Assembly: GCA_947462335.1 (NCBI GenBank)
Contig: OX381717.1
Location: 50,883,523-50,947,522, forward strand
Direction of reading: 5' to 3'
Length of the DNA: 64,000 bases
Origin: Harmothoe impar
Lineage: Eukaryota; Annelida; Polychaeta; Phyllodocida; Polynoidae
A program made the position numbers and the translations under genes. Of this stretch, positions 62,818 to 64,000 are shown piece after piece. Each line of letters starts with the position of its first letter. Position 1 is the stretch's first letter. Below the pieces are notes generated by a model. That model saw only the letters and a list, made by a program, of their open reading frames with translations, was not told the DNA's origin and ran no database searches.

Positions 62818-63062
62818 GCAAGGACAAAGACACAAGCTCTACTTGTCGAAACTACATCCCGATTTACCTCAGTTCTTCCAAACGACAAAAAAGAACTATC
62901 GACTGTCGACCGTATGGTACATCAAAAGTCCAATGGGGGTTAACCCCATAGGGAAATTCAAGCCTACGATCTCGCAGCTGGCGAAACTCTCCCGAATCTA
63001 CACGAATCACTGTGTCAGGGCGACATGCGTCACGACTCTCCATGAAAAGGAGATCAAGTCCA
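62818..63062 (+). pseudogene. Inverted partial copy of the recombinase core
   Basis: The plus strand encodes SKLHPDLPQFFQTTKK through RIYTNHCVRATCVTTL, an inverted duplicate of 62080-61850. It lacks the GH and Tyr region; after VTTL the sequence becomes unrelated. It keeps Tyr codon TAC where the minus-strand copy has TAA. It sits inside the intron of the minus-strand gene. Confidence 0.8.
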
Positions 63063-63128
63063 GTGACGGCACTTATATTCCATATAACTTTTTTTCAAAT
63101 CGAGACATATTTCAATTACTCTTTCGGT

Positions 63129-63413
63129 AGGGCCAAAATAAAAAAAAGGTTGGTTTCCGGTAACATGGTCTGGCAAAGCAGACCCGGCCAGTCGGATTTT
63201 TTGAATTTTTTAAATTTTATTTTTTTGCTAGTCACCTTTTAAGAGCCTGGTTCTAGAGTTTTCCCCGCAAAATCCTTAATAATTGTCCGATTTACAAACC
63301 GTAAAAAACGGAAAATAACAAATTTTTCTAGAAATAAAAAAAAATAGGGGGACCCCGCACTGTTTTGCTAGACCCGGTCGGGTGACCGAAAACAAAACTT
63401 ATATTTTATTTGG
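63129..63413. mobile_element. MITE with ~50-bp degenerate TIRs
   Basis: Left TAGGGCCAAAATAAAA, then GGTTTCCGGT and GTCTGGCAAAGCAG; the complement of the right end reads TAGGCCAAATAAAA, TTTTCGGT and GTCTAGCAAAACAG. Intronic in the recombinase relic, next to the inverted copy. Confidence 0.6.
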
Positions 63414-64000
63414 CCTAGTCTTGGTAGACCACGGAAAATCAGGAAATCATTGTCATAGTCATTGTCATTGGTTCATACGGTAAATAAAAAAAAGAAATTA
63501 GTACAACTTACCACGGAAAATATGGCTCCCCCATCGGGTCTGCTTGTGGGTGTTGTCGGCCTTGGCCCCCATTTCAAAATTTACCAGGTCAGCCTCCTCG
63601 GCAGTGGCGAACCTTTTGGGTGGGGGTGGGTCTGGAGGGAACATCATATCATCATCAGGATTGAAGGCAATGGCCGATTCACGCATATTACGTGCATGTT
63701 CGAGTATTTCTCGGCCATCAGAGAGCAGATTTATCGCATATTCAAATGCTCCAGTCATCATTACCCTATTGATTAGACCAGCTAACCATTTGTTTCCACG
63801 CAGAACATCAACAAATTGACCGGGTTTATAGCTTGGTCGCAGGGGAATGTTGTCCATCTTGGTGCCCATTTTGAAAGAAATGTATTGGATAAAATTAGGT
63901 CAAGCAACGTAACTAGGAACCCTGGGCTGAATTCATGTATACTACGTTAAAATATAGGAATTTTTTATTGGTAGGGCTTGGTTTCGCTATTAAATAGAGC

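Larger units (their letters stand above)
61555..63869 (-). pseudogene. Crypton-like (DUF3504) tyrosine recombinase, two exons, broken
   Basis: Minus strand. Exon 1 63512-63869 encodes 119 residues (NIPLRPSYKPGQFVDVLRGN; end TRWGSHIFR). It joins in phase 1 to exon 2 at 62668 (EWLIKVRESPEFEQLAEERL, LKRFYAEVRMKDGKEYQKKS). The middle and C-terminus resemble the DUF3504/KIAA1958-like domain related to Crypton recombinases: VWYIKSPMGVNPIG, KLSRI, NHCVRATCVTTL (catalytic Arg) and AITGHK followed by IDIY (Tyr). Exon 2 is damaged: a TAA at 62295-62297, a frameshift at the G9 run near 62141-62149, and a TAA in the RI-TNHCV junction near 61893, where the inverted copy has TAC. Such proteins move DNA by site-specific recombination or are domesticated nuclear proteins. 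Probably a pseudogene; the intron-bearing structure suggests a captured or domesticated gene rather than a fresh transposon. Confidence 0.75.

Overview
The window reads as animal nuclear DNA. It is AT-rich, its genes are broken into short exons with GT/AG introns, and it is packed with small inverted-repeat transposons and large non-LTR retrotransposons. No bacterial operons, ribosome binding sites, CRISPR arrays or tRNA/rRNA genes were seen. A CARD-domain gene, a single-V-domain immunoglobulin receptor, a duplicated beta-1,3-galactosyltransferase-like gene and a Crypton/DUF3504 tyrosine-recombinase relic together suggest an invertebrate deuterostome, with amphioxus as my best guess. That is inference from gene content, not from a match.

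Layout. (1) 1-8.9 kb: the 3' part of a plus-strand gene ending in a CARD domain. I rebuilt eight phase-consistent exons from 862 to 7325; the introns carry MITE pairs, a GATA microsatellite and AACGTT repeats. (2) 9-13.6 kb: intergenic, with a 1.6-kb hAT-like non-autonomous element. (3) 13.6-19.7 kb: a tandem segmental duplication. Unit A holds a complete two-exon GT31 galactosyltransferase-like gene (369 aa). Unit B holds a decayed copy. Unit B also shows the empty sites of two MITEs that later entered unit A. (4) 19.65-35.53 kb: a TIR DNA transposon with a TA target duplication sits inside the unit B pseudogene, and a roughly 14-kb non-LTR retrotransposon (E1) is nested in it, with three intact ORFs and a poly(A) tail. 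(5) 36.9-44.6 kb, minus strand: a complete seven-exon gene for a 285-aa Ig-V receptor with one membrane segment, tyrosine motifs and a C-terminal PDZ ligand. (6) 46-50.5 kb, minus strand: a second non-LTR element (E3) with an intact endonuclease-RT ORF. (7) 50.7-60.7 kb: a satellite with a 20-bp motif in alternating orientation, interrupted by a full-length 7.7-kb non-LTR element (E2) flanked by a 20-bp duplication of that motif. (8) 61.2-63.9 kb: a broken Crypton-like tyrosine-recombinase gene interleaved with inverted partial copies of itself.

The main discovery candidate is the shared architecture of E1 and E2. Each has an ORF1 with a coiled coil, an L1-ORF1p-like RRM region and then a NADAR (YbiA-like) domain. 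A separate ORF2 carries an SGNH-hydrolase-like domain with a degenerate active site and is tightly coupled to the ORF1 stop codon. ORF3 encodes an APE-type endonuclease and reverse transcriptase. E1 and E2 are very divergent from each other, yet both keep the NADAR and SGNH-like modules. This suggests a selected function, perhaps handling ADP-ribose marks on nucleic acid, which would be a three-protein retrotransposon system that I do not recognise as described.
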